NCBI GenBank assembly: GCA_964058805.1
Contig: CAXKVV010000481.1
Span: 1-44,512 of the forward strand
DNA from: Schoenoplectus triqueter
Taxonomy: Eukaryota; Streptophyta; Magnoliopsida; Poales; Cyperaceae
DNA: 44,512 nucleotides
Reading direction: 5' to 3'
This document shows positions 20,993 to 30,380 of this stretch, in pieces. Every line of letters begins with the position of its first letter. Positions within the stretch are counted from its first letter, which is position 1. A program made the translations under genes and the position numbers. The notes under the pieces were generated by a model. It was not told the DNA's origin. It made no database searches and was given only the letters and a program-made list of their open reading frames with translations.

Positions 20993-21420
20993 TTATACCC
21001 GATCTTTTTCTTTAGCTTTTATTGTCTCCCCCGCTCGACTAGTCTCGCTAGTCATGTTCACGCAAAAAGAAGGGACGATATTAAGGAAGTCATTTAGGAC
21101 CATCAATGAACTTACAGGAACACTCATATAAGAGAAATATGATTTGGACTCATAAAATGTCACGTTCATACTCTCATACATCCTTTTTTTCAATGAATCA
21201 AAATATCTATATCCATTTTTGTCTCTCGAGTAACCCACAAATACACACTTATGGACTTGGACATCCAACATTCTAACCCCGGGAGTTGTATTGTGAACAA
21301 AATACACACATTCAAAAGTTTAGGTAGTACCTTGAATGCATTATTCCTTGTGAGGATTTCAAATGGTATGCGAAACTCTACCACTCTCAATGATATTTTG
21401 TTGATTAGATAAATTATCAT
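20993..21420 (-). pseudogene. Copia integrase C-terminal fragment
   Basis: Two overlapping frames carry KCVFVGYSRDKNGYRYFD and YESMNVTFYESKSYF, equal to the copia integrase block (KCxFVGYS...KGYxCYDP...VSxDVTFFExxxYF). A frameshift separates this block from VRMLDVQVHKC-side residues. Followed on the minus strand by a low-conservation linker toward the RT. Confidence 0.8.
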
Positions 21421-21977
21421 CTTAGTCGTTTCTATCTATAAATATCTAGGTATAATCATCGAGAATAATAAATACCTAGTAACATCAAGAATGTATCTAT
21501 TTTTTCTCTCTGTGATCCCATTTTGTTCAGAAATATTCACATAAGTTGTTTGATGAACAATATCTTCACTTCTCAGAAATATTGATTAGTTAGTGTATTT
21601 TTGTGTCATTGTCAGACCTAAGTATCTTTATCTTTTTTTTACTAGGTTTTAACCATCTGATGAAAATTCCGAAAATAATCTAGAACTTCACTCTTACTAT
21701 GCATCAAGAACAACTAAGTAACCCTACTATAACAGACAATAAAGATAACAAACCAGAAAAAATTAGATGATGAGTCAACACGAGAAGGCGCCCAAACAAC
21801 GAAATGTATAATATTAAAATAATTTAAACTTCTACTACTAAGTAGCTGATACGTAGTTCTGGTGTGCTTTATAAACTCACAAGCATCATACACTAACTCA
21901 CTCATGTTATATTTTTTGAACAAAATAAAAAATATCTTTTCAAGAACACTAAAAGATATATGTCCTAACTGATGATG

Positions 21978-22352
21978 TCACACAATCATCTCCATTTTAG
22001 GATTTCCCGTAAAATATGCCTTCACATTCAAAACATTGAGTTCTTGCTTGAGTCTGTACAAGTCTTCATTTTTCTCATCAATACCAATCACCATGTCCAT
22101 CTTTAGCTCATGCACAACAACATAGAAAGGAGACAAATAAATGATGTAATTAAGGTCATCGATCAATTGGCTAACATACATGAGATTGTTTGTGAAGTTT
22201 GATACATGAAGCATTGAGGAGAGCTGGATGTTTGAAGTAAAAGTTATATTTTTAATCTCTGCTATCGAGCAAAATGTAGCATCGGTTGTTTGAATTTTTT
22301 CCTTACCCGAGAGAGGTCTGTATGATTTAAACACAGTGAAATCTGGAGTCAT
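21978..22352 (-). pseudogene. Copia protease / gag-pre-integrase fragment
   Basis: The frame has ITFTSNIQLSSMLHVSNFTN (the 'LxxVLYVPxLxxNLLSVSxL' region of copia polyproteins, followed by LMYVSQL) and ends with EDLYRLKQEL, the gag-pre-integrase region. Broken at both ends. Confidence 0.75.
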
Positions 22353-22637
22353 GTGTTGAGAAGCTTCTGAATCAATAATCTAAGTTTTGTCTACACTAAT
22401 TTTGATAGTCAATCCTCGTATGACATTCACAGATTTTATCACAAATATAAGGTAAAGAGAGAAGGAGAATGAGAATGATAACCTGAGTTTTAGATGATGA
22501 GCCGGAGATTCATGTCTTTAATGCTACTATCTGTAATGTTAATCGAGCTACCATATCCTTCACCGTGGGCTTGAATGCGCTGGTTTCACCATCATGTGCT
22601 TTGTCACTGGTATATACTCGCTAAGTATGTCCTGCCC

Positions 22638-22797
22638 ACAATCACCGCACCGATCAGTCTGAACTCGACCATCACTAGACCACTCATGAAGATCTCAATA
22701 AATCTTTCTAGTGTGACTATTTTTATAACAATAATCACACATTTTCATTTGGTCCGAAGAGATCTGCTTCAGTCTGCACACAACAATCTCTGAGTGA
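22638..22797 (-). repeat. Copia gag zinc-knuckle segment, copy inside the element
   Basis: On the minus strand it contains MKMCDYCYKNSHTRK and, after a stop, DLHEWSSDGR, a decayed gag zinc knuckle of the CDYCxxxxHTRxxCWxLHG kind. The same 160 bp occurs again outside the element at 23,842-24,007 with only a few changes. Confidence 0.8.
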
Positions 22798-22899
22798 TTT
22801 TTTGATATTGCTTCATCGGTCTGATGTGTGAAGCTTCAGGCCGCAGAATACGCTCTGCCTCGCTAACGAGACTGACTTCAGTCCGAAGATATTATTTGC

Positions 22900-23274
22900 C
22901 CTCACGAATCACTTCCCTCACAAACTCCACTCGATTCAAGCAATAAAAATCACTTCCCTCACAATCTTCACTCGATTCAAAAAATTGCAGTGGTCCTCCC
23001 CATCGCGATCTTCACTCGGCTACTACTCGAGCCAAACGCGAGCTACACTCGAGACCATCAGGAGGCAGCGACTCACGATCTTTAGGAGGCAGCGAGGCCT
23101 CACTTGCGACCTTCACTCGAATAGCACGATCATCACTCGCGATCGAGTGTGACGGTGATGAAGCTCGCGATTTTCAACCAAGCGTCACTCGCAACCTTCA
23201 AGTAACAAGCACGAGGCGACAAGCACAGAGGACACACTACGATGTTCAACAACCGTTGTCTCGCCTCCTTGACC
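22900..23274 (-). other. GC-rich leader of the copia element with CGAGTG words
   Basis: Clearly richer in G+C than its surroundings, with many repeats of CACTCG/CGAGTG in near-tandem contexts (for example CTTCACTCG, TCACTCGC, GGAGGCAGCGA twice). Sits between the 5' LTR and gag in element order. No coding frame recognised. Confidence 0.5.
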
Positions 23275-23417
23275 TAGACCAACTAGATTGAAGGTGGATA
23301 ACGCTCCATAATTTTTATTTTTTATTAAAAGAATTAATTACAATTATATATATATATACTATGTATAATTATATTTATAACTATTTCTTTTCTTTTAGTA
23401 ATTCAAACTTTACAACA
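23275..23417 (-). repeat. 5' LTR of the copia element
   Basis: Starts TGTTGTAAAGTTTGAATTA on the minus strand next to the CTTTG duplication at 23,418. Its inner end is uncertain by about ten bases, because the last part has diverged from the other LTR; a TGGTCTAGGTC after it could be a decayed primer-binding site (TGGTATCAGAGC-type) but the match is poor. Confidence 0.65.
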
Positions 23418-23678
23418 CTTTGTTTTTACAATATATATCTTTTTATCAAATTTCGAACTTGAAAGAAAATTCAAAATAGAATTTTACGGTATTAAGGTCT
23501 AGAATTTTTACAAAATAGAATGTTGCATTGATGCGGGTGCAGGTATCATATTCGATACGGTGGGAGTGCGACGATACTTCAAATTAAAAAAAAACTTAGA
23601 TACGGATGCCGTTATATATAGTAATTTTTTATATAAAAATAAATATCTATAATGAAAAAAATATAAAAAAAAATAAAA

Positions 23679-23840
23679 GCCGGAGGGAGCGAGAACTTCA
23701 AGCCCTTTGATTGGTCTATATTCAATGCCAAAGACACGTTGGATGCCATCTGTCATGGACAGCTTAAGACACCTCTTCGGGCCCGCAGGAGCGTTCTGAT
23801 ATCTCTCTTTAATGGGAGCCGAAATGTTTACCATCTCATC
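23679..23840 (-). pseudogene. Fragment of an RMI1-like gene
   Basis: Fifty-four codons in one frame include EMVNISAPIKERYQ, KRCLKLSMTDGIQRVFG and IEYRPIKGLEVLAPSG, which match the OB-fold region of plant RecQ-mediated genome instability protein 1 (RCLKLSxTDGxQRVFGMEYRPIKDLQVLAPAG). RMI1 works with TOP3A and a RecQ helicase in dissolving recombination intermediates. Only this exon-sized piece is present. After the last glycine the frame runs into an AT-rich sequence without a clear GT donor, and upstream it joins the gag segment at 23,841/23,842 without a break in frame. No other RMI1 exon was found in the window, so this is a captured or relic piece. Confidence 0.75.
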
Positions 23841-23841
23841 A

Positions 23842-24007
23842 ACAATCACCGCACCGATCAGTCTGAACTCGACCATCACTAGACCACTCATGAAGATCTC
23901 AATAAATCTTTCTGGTGTGACTATTTTTATAACAATATTACAATAATCACACATTTTCATTTGGTTCGAAGATCTACTTCAGTCTGCACACAACAATCTC
24001 TGAGTGA
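23842..24007 (-). repeat. Second copy of the gag zinc-knuckle segment, outside the copia element
   Basis: Same 160-bp sequence as 22,638-22,797 plus a short AATATTAC-type insertion. It lies about 420 bp beyond the right-hand target duplication of the copia element, so it is not part of that insertion. It abuts the RMI1 fragment. Confidence 0.85.
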
Positions 24008-25924
24008 CACTATGTCACACTATGTCAATAAAATAAAGAGTAATAGATCCACTATGTCATACCTTGAAAAAATTTTGTGTTACCCTCTAGAGTCTGAACT
24101 CTGGATTAGATTTTAATTTATTAAAAATGCATGTTGAAATTTTTTTTATATCAATAAATTAATGGGTTTTAACCCGTTAAGATATTCAATCTGATTGAGG
24201 CTACACCCTGTAAAAATTCCTGGCTCCGCCACTTATTACAACCTCGTCTCACAATGATCTACGTAATTGACATTCACGAGTGACGTTATTTTCTTTATCA
24301 ATTAAATAAATGCAGATTTTTTTGAAAAAAAATCAAATTTGGACTTTGAAGAAACGGAAATACTTAAACGGGTGTCTCGAAGTAGTAAAGATTCTACATT
24401 TTTTTTCGTTTCACATTAAGAAATGGGGAAAATTCATCATTTGATTCATGAATTTTAAAAATAAATAAATTAGTACTTAAACTTTTAATTGTAATAAGTT
24501 AGTCCTTAATTTTTTTTAAAACACCAAGTAGGTCTTTGAATTACATCAGAAAAAATAAGTTGGTCCTTAAAATTGATCTTGAACTTTTAAATTAATACTT
24601 TTTAATTTTTTAAGTTTAAATAAAATATAAATAAACATATTTTTTTAAGAAAAGTTATCATATGATGGATCGTGTTTCGGGTCAATCGATATTAGCTTTT
24701 TTCGGATCTTAATCAATAATTATCCTACCCGTGGCCTAAAACTAACCCGATATCCGAAAAAGATTGATATCAAATGACCTGAAATCTGATCTGTTACCCC
24801 ATAATTTTTTTATTTATTTTTAATAAAATATGATTATTTCTATTTTATTTAAACTTAGAAAATAAAAAATAATATTAATTTAAAAAGTTCAAGGATCAGT
24901 TAAGATTTTTTTTAGACAAATTTCGTTCTTATATTGAAAGTTGAAGGATTTATTTGATGTACTTTAAAGTTTAAGGATTGATTTGATTTTTATGAAGTAG
25001 CTTAAGGACTGACTTGGTATTTTAAAAAAAATCAGGGACCAACTTGATACAATTAAAAATTTAAGGACTAACTGGACTTTTTTTGTTGAAAGTTCATGTC
25101 CAAATGGTGAATTATCCTTAAGAAATGCTAATGCATTGCATAACGCATGTGATCTAAAGATATTTTAAAGTGAAGTGAAGATACAATAATTTCATTAATC
25201 GAGTTAAAACATCAAAATCATTAATTGATTTTACAATTTCACTATGTTTTAGCTAACATAATATATATAAAAAATCTGATTTTTGTTTGATATTATTCAC
25301 CTACTTATTTCACTATTATTAAATACCACTCCTTTGAATTAAATTTTGTAATGTTTTTGTTTTAAATTTATAATTCACTTACTAAACTTAAGAAAACATT
25401 CCCCAAAAAATGCATTAAAAATCCTAAAAAGGAAGATGATATTTATAATATCATCAAACCAACTTAGATTTCTACACCTTCAGGGAGGGGGGGGGGGAGA
25501 GAAAAGACTGCAGTTCTAGACTCACATTTGATTTTTTTAAAGTAAAATACCAGCATTTAAGTATTAATGTAAACTGCATGCTTGTAATAGAAATCTGGAG
25601 TCAAAATTATGAAGTAACAATTACTGTCATTATCATGGAATAGTAGTTAGTACAGTATAAGTCGTAGGTTAATGATTCATGAACATAATATGGTACATGG
25701 TCTTTGAATAGGTTACGCGACCATTAAAATATTTCAGAAGTCTACAGATGAAAAACTTGTGCTGTGCTAGAATTCCTATTGGTAAAGTGATAGAATTAAA
25801 TTAACATCGTGGAATTCGTCTGAATTAAAAATGTATCTAGAACAAAAGATTCAAATTAAGATCAAATTATCTTCATGCCATGCGTGTTACATAATACTTT
25901 TTAAGCAAAAGTCAAATTAAATTT
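24008..25924. other. Intergenic, repeat remnants
   Basis: At 24,060-24,235 a degraded repeat ends in CCTGGCTCCGCCAC, a phrase common at ends of old plant repeats. The foldback element at 24,424 is listed separately. A G-run lies at about 25,483-25,497. From 25,120 to 25,920 no gene or repeat was recognised. Confidence 0.5.
24424..25122. mobile_element. Foldback element with long inverted arms
   Basis: The left arm begins GGGGAAAATTCATCATTTG and carries AATTGTAATAAGTTAGTCCT and AAAACACCAAGTAGGTC. The right arm read on the other strand begins AAGGATAATTCACCATTTGG and carries AATTGTATCAAGTTGGTCCC and AAAATACCAAGTCAGTCC. Arms are at least about 130 bp. The centre (24,660-24,790) contains a second inverted repeat (CGGGTCAATCGATATTAG against a diverged partner). 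No coding capacity. Confidence 0.65.
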
Positions 25925-26515
25925 GTGTCAAATCAGGGAATGACGCCCACCCGAGATGCGAATGCCCACGTGGAATTTTAATCTCCAATTGAACATAAGA
26001 AGCCGAGGAAAAAAATAAATAAAAAGTTTCCTTTTTTTTCCTCCTTTTTATTTTTTCTGTTTGGAACTCGAACTCCCCAAATTTGACTTTGAAACTAAAT
26101 TTAAAAAAAATTGAAATTGTTCTTTTGAATGCCCAAATTCAAATATGGGCCACTCTTACAAAAGGATTCCACAAGTTTGGTGAATTCCCAGAAAATGCTT
26201 TCTCAATTCTGCAGAATTTTAATTAACTATTTTTTTAGAACACGATTTTACTTAACATTTTGCAATCCCTTGATTTCAATTTCAGTTTCCGCATGGAAAG
26301 TTTTCGTTGTGAATTCAATTGTTGGGGAAATGCTATGATGGCCCGTGAATTATGATATTGAGATCCTTATTTTCTTTCTATGTATAATAAAGCCCAGATT
26401 TCGTGGGCTTATATTTTATCCTTTCTACTTTCTAGTTTAAAAAAGCTTTATAGGATGGGTCCACCAGTTTCGGTTCAAAGCGTCAGAACTGGTTCTGGCG
26501 TCAACTTCAGAAAAA
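25925..26515. repeat. Segmental duplication, copy 1 (partner at 28,250-28,620)
   Basis: Two blocks match the second copy in order: 25,935-26,110 (CACCCGAGATGC, GAACATAAGAAGCC, CCCCAAATTTGACTTTGAAA) and 26,345-26,510 (ATAAAGCCCAGATTT, CTTTCTAGTTTAA, CCACCAGTTT, GGTTCTGGC). Here they are split by about 220 bp that the other copy lacks. Flanks the 5' side of the lectin receptor kinase relic. Confidence 0.75.
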
Positions 26516-27286
26516 AAAAATTATTAGAAAGATGAGAGTCGTCTCAAATTTCAATTGGTGCTCATGAAGAAAAACAATGTTTTTTAAAAAAAATTATAGG
26601 CAATCAAATAAAAGTCGTCAAAAGGAATCAAAATATATGAAATGATCTATGTTATATTTTTGACACATTTCACTTAATCACTTTTGGTGATTACTGCGTA
26701 TGACTAGATTAGGTGCTTGATTGCAACTGAAATGCAGTTGGGTTCATTTAGGCTTATTTATGTCTAAATAAAGGAATGTTTTCGAAGTTGAGTCTTGATT
26801 TGATTTCAAATTTTATAATTTAGATAACTAATTATTTATTATATATTGGTTCTACTTTCAAGAATCAAGAGAATAATATAAAATAACTTGGCTCTATTTT
26901 AATTGTTTGGAAAAATAAGTTTCCAACATTGCTTGCATTAGCTCGATCAAAGTCAAATTATTATGCTGTATGCAGTGTAGGTTTATCATCCAAAGCATGT
27001 TGTATAAAGAGGAAACTGCAACTTATTGCATAAAATTCATGGATGTATTACTTGCTGGCACTAACCCAATTAGAGTTGTCATTTAAGGTATTTTGAATTA
27101 TCAAATCTAGCATTTGAAATAAAAAAAAGGTTTTAGTTGTTGTCATTAACAAATCTGCCTCTTCTTAATTACCCCTTTCTATCTCTGAGAAGTACATGTC
27201 AGCTTCCTCTCTGCACGTCCCTTGTCTGGACGGTTGCACCACCTACTCTTTGCACAGCTCAATTCTTAAAGAAAAGATTAGCTTCC
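26516..27286. other. Spacer upstream of the lectin receptor kinase relic
   Basis: No gene. It probably includes the former promoter of the relic. A 96-codon plus frame from 27,137 is open but only its last part, after the internal ATG at 27,287, looks like protein. Confidence 0.5.
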
Positions 27287-27785
27287 ATGAACCAGCTGAT
27301 CCTAATCACACACTTGCTCAACTTACTAATTATACACGTCTCTCTTTCAAACGCCGCTGCTACTGGCAACTACTTCAGCTATAACTCCTCCTCTGATTGG
27401 AAGGATATCAGGAAAGATGTATTTTGAAAGATGGGCCTATCACGAAGAACTGGTGGGCCTATCTTATATTTTGAATCCTCTATTTCTAGAAAGATGGGCC
27501 CAGCTTTGGAATTGTCCTACTAGAAAGATGCAATTTTCAACTACTTCAGCTATAACTCCTCCTTTGATGTAGACTTGGTACAGTTTGGCTTGGGAGCACT
27601 ACGGGAGGAACAAACTCCTTGAAGCTGCCGATGAAAGGCTCCGAGGCGATTATAATGTAAAAGAAATGGAACGTGTGATGTACCTGGGGCTTTGTTGTTG
27701 TCATCCGGCAGCCTCAGAACGGCCATCAATCGGATCAGTAAGGAAGGCTTTGAAGTATGAGGAATGTGAATTGCCCACAATTTAA
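27287..27785 (+). pseudogene. L-type lectin receptor kinase, internally deleted relic
   Basis: The first part, MNQLILITHLLNLLIIHVSL followed by SNAAATGNYFSYNSS, reads as a signal peptide and the start of a legume-lectin domain. The last part (about 27,585-27,785), AWEHYGRNKLLEAADERLRG then ERVMYLGLCCCHPAASERPS and a final KALKYEECELPTI, matches the C-terminal end of the LecRK kinase domain, where VWxxYGxxxLLEAADxRLxGDF and GLWCAHPDxxxRPSIRQ are normal. Nearly all of the lectin, transmembrane and kinase regions (about 550 codons) is missing. A frameshift lies at the VDLVQ/FGLA(WEHYG) junction, and a stop at 27,425-27,427 ends the first frame. The intact family acts as a plasma-membrane immune or development receptor. 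Confidence 0.8.
27367..27568 (+). repeat. 31-bp direct repeat at the LecRK deletion junction
   Basis: CAACTACTTCAGCTATAACT followed by CCTCCT(C/T)TGAT occurs at 27,367-27,397 and again at 27,538-27,568, 171 bp apart. The second copy runs directly into the kinase fragment. Between them GAAAGATGGGCC recurs twice. Confidence 0.85.
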
Positions 27786-28249
27786 TTAATGGTTTTTCAA
27801 TGTCTTGCTTTCTTAAGATAAATTTTCAATGTAATGTTAATTTTGAGAAATGCGGACTGGAATTCTGTTCTATTTTTTTTCTTTTTTCTTTTTTGTCACA
27901 TACACACAGGAACAGTTTGCTGTTATTCTATTCCAGTGAATTCGAGTTTGTGTGCAGACTTGTATTAGTTTGCATTCTCTGCTGCTTTATACTTCACATT
28001 CACATCATATCTTGATTGTGATCGCGGCCTCTATACTTTAGAACAATTTTGCAATTGCTGAAATTGAAATTACAGCGACTCGACTTGCATTATTCCATCT
28101 GAAAGGCTCAGATTATACCTTGTCCTTTAGATTGCAAGCTGGAAAGAATTGGGCCATGGAAGTGTTGATCAAGCATAGAAAGCATGAATGGGAACTCCGT
28201 TGAATGGGCTGCACATACATTGCAACCTGGGTCTCATTTCGTACATATC
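27786..28249. other. Downstream of the LecRK relic, no gene seen
   Basis: Pyrimidine-rich at 27,870-27,895. Short frames here have no family-like content. It may contain the 3' flank of the ancestral kinase gene. Confidence 0.5.
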
Positions 28250-28620
28250 ATAGTCCGGGAAATGAGGCCCACCCGACATGCCGGTGCGGCGATGCCTGCG
28301 TAGAATTTCAATCCCCAACCGAACATGAGAAAGCCCAGAAAAACTAAATAGAAGATTTATTTTGTTTCCTCCTCTTTTCTGTTTGAATTCAAATTCCCCA
28401 AATTTCACATTGAAACTAAATAAAAAAATATTAAGTTGGAGAACGACAATTTGGGCCGTTATTTTCCTTCGTTGTATAATTAAAGCCCATATTTTGTGGT
28501 CTTCTACATTTTAGTATCCTTTCTAGTTTAAGAGAGCAATATAAGATAGGCCCACCAGTTTTGGGCAAAGGCATCATAATTGGTTCTAGGCTTCTGGCTT
28601 AGTAAACTGTTCTAAGTTAT
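28250..28620. repeat. Segmental duplication, copy 2 (partner at 25,925-26,515)
   Basis: Same orientation and order as copy 1 (CACCCGACATGC, GAACATGAGAAAGCC, CCCCAAATTTCACATTGAAA, then AATTAAAGCCCATATTTTG, CCACCAGTTTTGGGC, GGTTCTAGGC). The 26,120-26,335 insert of copy 1 is missing here. Confidence 0.75.
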
Positions 28621-28901
28621 GTTAACTTCAGAATTATTGTTGGAAAGAAAAGGTAACAAAAAATAATATATACTTCTTGGCTTCTGGCTTCCGGGGCTCA
28701 CCAATAATAATGCTACTTTTAACTTTTTTTTTTCTGAATACATAGTGCAATGCAACTTTATACGTGAACATCCACATCTCTCTTTTTTTCGCTTTTTTTT
28801 CTGTGGAAACAGACAAGTACTTTATTTTCTTCCGTATATTTCTGTACTTGCCTTTTTCATGCTTACACAGTTGCACGCGAATCATGTATTCATGTGCTAT
28901 G

Positions 28902-28903
<2 letters not shown>

Positions 28904-28948
<45 letters not shown>
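28904..28948. repeat. (TTA)n microsatellite
   Basis: About fifteen uninterrupted units. It creates artificial poly-Ile, poly-Tyr and poly-Leu reading frames on both strands, which I do not treat as genes. Confidence 0.95.
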
Positions 28949-28949
<1 letters not shown>

Positions 28950-29183
28950 CTTAATAATTTTTTTGATTTTGTTATTTTGCAAAACATAATTGAATTTAAC
29001 AAGGTTCTTTAAGATATGTGTGTAGGATTCTAAGAATACTTCAAGGAATTCAAGTGCAAATGGTCAAGATTAATAAAGAGACTTCTATGAAGATATACGA
29101 TTATATTTCATGTTCATGTATAATTCAAAATTGTATGTTTTTTTCATAATTTTACAAGGGAAAAATTATCTGCTGCAGAAAAC

Positions 29184-29551
29184 CATTATAACAGTTCATG
29201 AACCGTTATAATGTTTTCACACTTCACACTCAAAATATTCTAAGTCTTCTGAAGGCAGAGATATTATAAAAGTTAACAAAGCGTATCGTTATGTAACGCT
29301 ACATGAAGCGTTAATGCTTCATGAAACATGTAACAATTAAGTGAATCGTTATAACATTTCCGAATGGCAGTAGACCTTGTCATAGGTTGGTCAAATAGTC
29401 AAATCATTGTTAACATTTTATAAAGCGTTCAACGTTTTCTTCTATCATTATAACGGTTTATCTTATTCATTTCTGAACCGTTAAAAAATATTCTTGGAAA
29501 CTCAAGATTCAAGATTAAAAAATATTATAACGGTTTAGGAATCGTTATAAT
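29184..29551. repeat. Cluster of palindromes with TTATAACG cores
   Basis: Three clear inverted repeats: 29,184-29,213 (CATTATAACAGTTCA facing TGAACCGTTATAATG, 14 of 15 pairs), 29,303-29,322 (ATGAAGC facing GCTTCAT) and 29,524-29,551 (ATTATAACG facing CGTTATAAT). Further single words of the same kind occur at about 29,335-29,355, 29,446-29,460 (CATTATAACGGTTTA) and 29,475-29,485 (GAACCGTTA). AACGGTT is also the core of plant MYB-type MSA sites, though function here is unknown. Confidence 0.65.
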
Positions 29552-29579
29552 GGTTCCCTGCGCAAAAATACCACTGCTT

Positions 29580-30310
29580 TCTATTAAAGAACTTATTTAA
29601 GGTGATGTTATGTGATTATTCAAATTAATTAAAACTTTTACAATCCTTAGCAATCCAGAGTATTCATCTAACAGCTATCAAAGATCCCATACTATCTTCT
29701 TGCAAATTATAAGAAACTAAGATCTTGAATTAATCAAATTTAGAGAAACTCTTATAAATTTTTTGGACAGTACATAGCACACATCATTGAGCTTTGACTT
29801 AAATTTCTCTCAAACTTTTAGTTATTTTTTTAGCCTTGAGTGCTCTTGGTTTATTCTTCTTTTTGATAGTTTTTAGTCTTCATTCACTTGTTTTGTGAAG
29901 AAGGTAAAATTTCTAATTGTAAGATTTTTTGAGTAATAAAGTGGCATTCTGTTAGTGGGACGAGACCCGAAGACATAAGTTTCTATAACCGAACTCCATT
30001 AACATCTTGTGTCTTCTTTAGATTTCAGCACTTGTATATTGTGCACTTCATAATTTACATTCTTACAAAGTTGTATTTCTTGTCAAATATTGTTTTACAT
30101 CAATTGCTCTTTTTGGTAATTAATATTTGGCTGAATCTTTATAGCATATTTTTCATTACATTCGCATCTAGTATTCGACTTAATTTGTACATTCTCTCTT
30201 GATCATTCTTAAGTCGATTCTTGTGTGATTTTATAGTAAAATTAGTTATTCATCAAACCGGTCTTTTCTAACTTGTCCAAATTTGTATAAACTTGTGATT
30301 TTGGTAAATA
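29580..30310 (+). mobile_element. Possible solo LTR remnant of a SIRE/Maximus-type copia element
   Basis: The ordered phrases CTTGAGTGCTCTTGG, GAGTAATAAAGTGGCATTC, GTGGGACGAGACCCGAAGAC, CCGAACTCCATTAACATCTT and GTGTCTTCTTTAGATTTC resemble the transcribed part of LTRs from this copia group as I remember them. No second LTR, primer site or coding part was found. The outer boundaries are not resolved; the palindrome cluster just upstream may belong to it. Confidence 0.4.
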
Positions 30311-30336
30311 CTATCAACCGTTACCTCAAATTAACA

Positions 30337-30379
<43 letters not shown>
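30337..30379. repeat. (ATT)n microsatellite
   Basis: About fourteen units, followed by a short (ACT)n stretch. Confidence 0.95.

Positions 30380-30380
<1 letters not shown>

Larger units (their letters stand above)
18828..23417 (-). mobile_element. Ty1-copia LTR retrotransposon, decayed
   Basis: About 4.6 kb, transcribed on the minus strand. It has two diverged LTRs, a polypurine tract, the same 5-bp CTTTG duplication at both outer edges, and degraded gag-pol. Order from right to left on the minus strand: 5' LTR, GC-rich leader, gag zinc-knuckle remnant, gag-pre-integrase, integrase C-terminal part, reverse transcriptase, RNase H, 3' LTR. The copia order (integrase before reverse transcriptase) is clear. 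Frames are broken throughout, so it cannot be autonomous. The low LTR similarity implies an old insertion. It inserted upstream of GLO, in a region with no intact gene. Confidence 0.9.

Noticed and set aside
23508..23678. C-terminal continuation of the RMI1 frame (poly-Phe/Tyr part)
   Set aside because: Sequence turns AT-rich and loses all RMI1 similarity after LAPSG, so it is read-through into non-coding DNA.
28634..29012. Open frames of 69 to 122 codons around 28,634-29,012 on both strands
   Set aside because: They pass through the (TTA)n microsatellite and owe their length to poly-Ile or poly-Tyr runs; the rest has no family-like content.
29184..29551. Repeated short palindromes considered as a CRISPR array
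   Set aside because: Spacing and repeat length are irregular, copies are diverged, and the window is clearly plant nuclear DNA.
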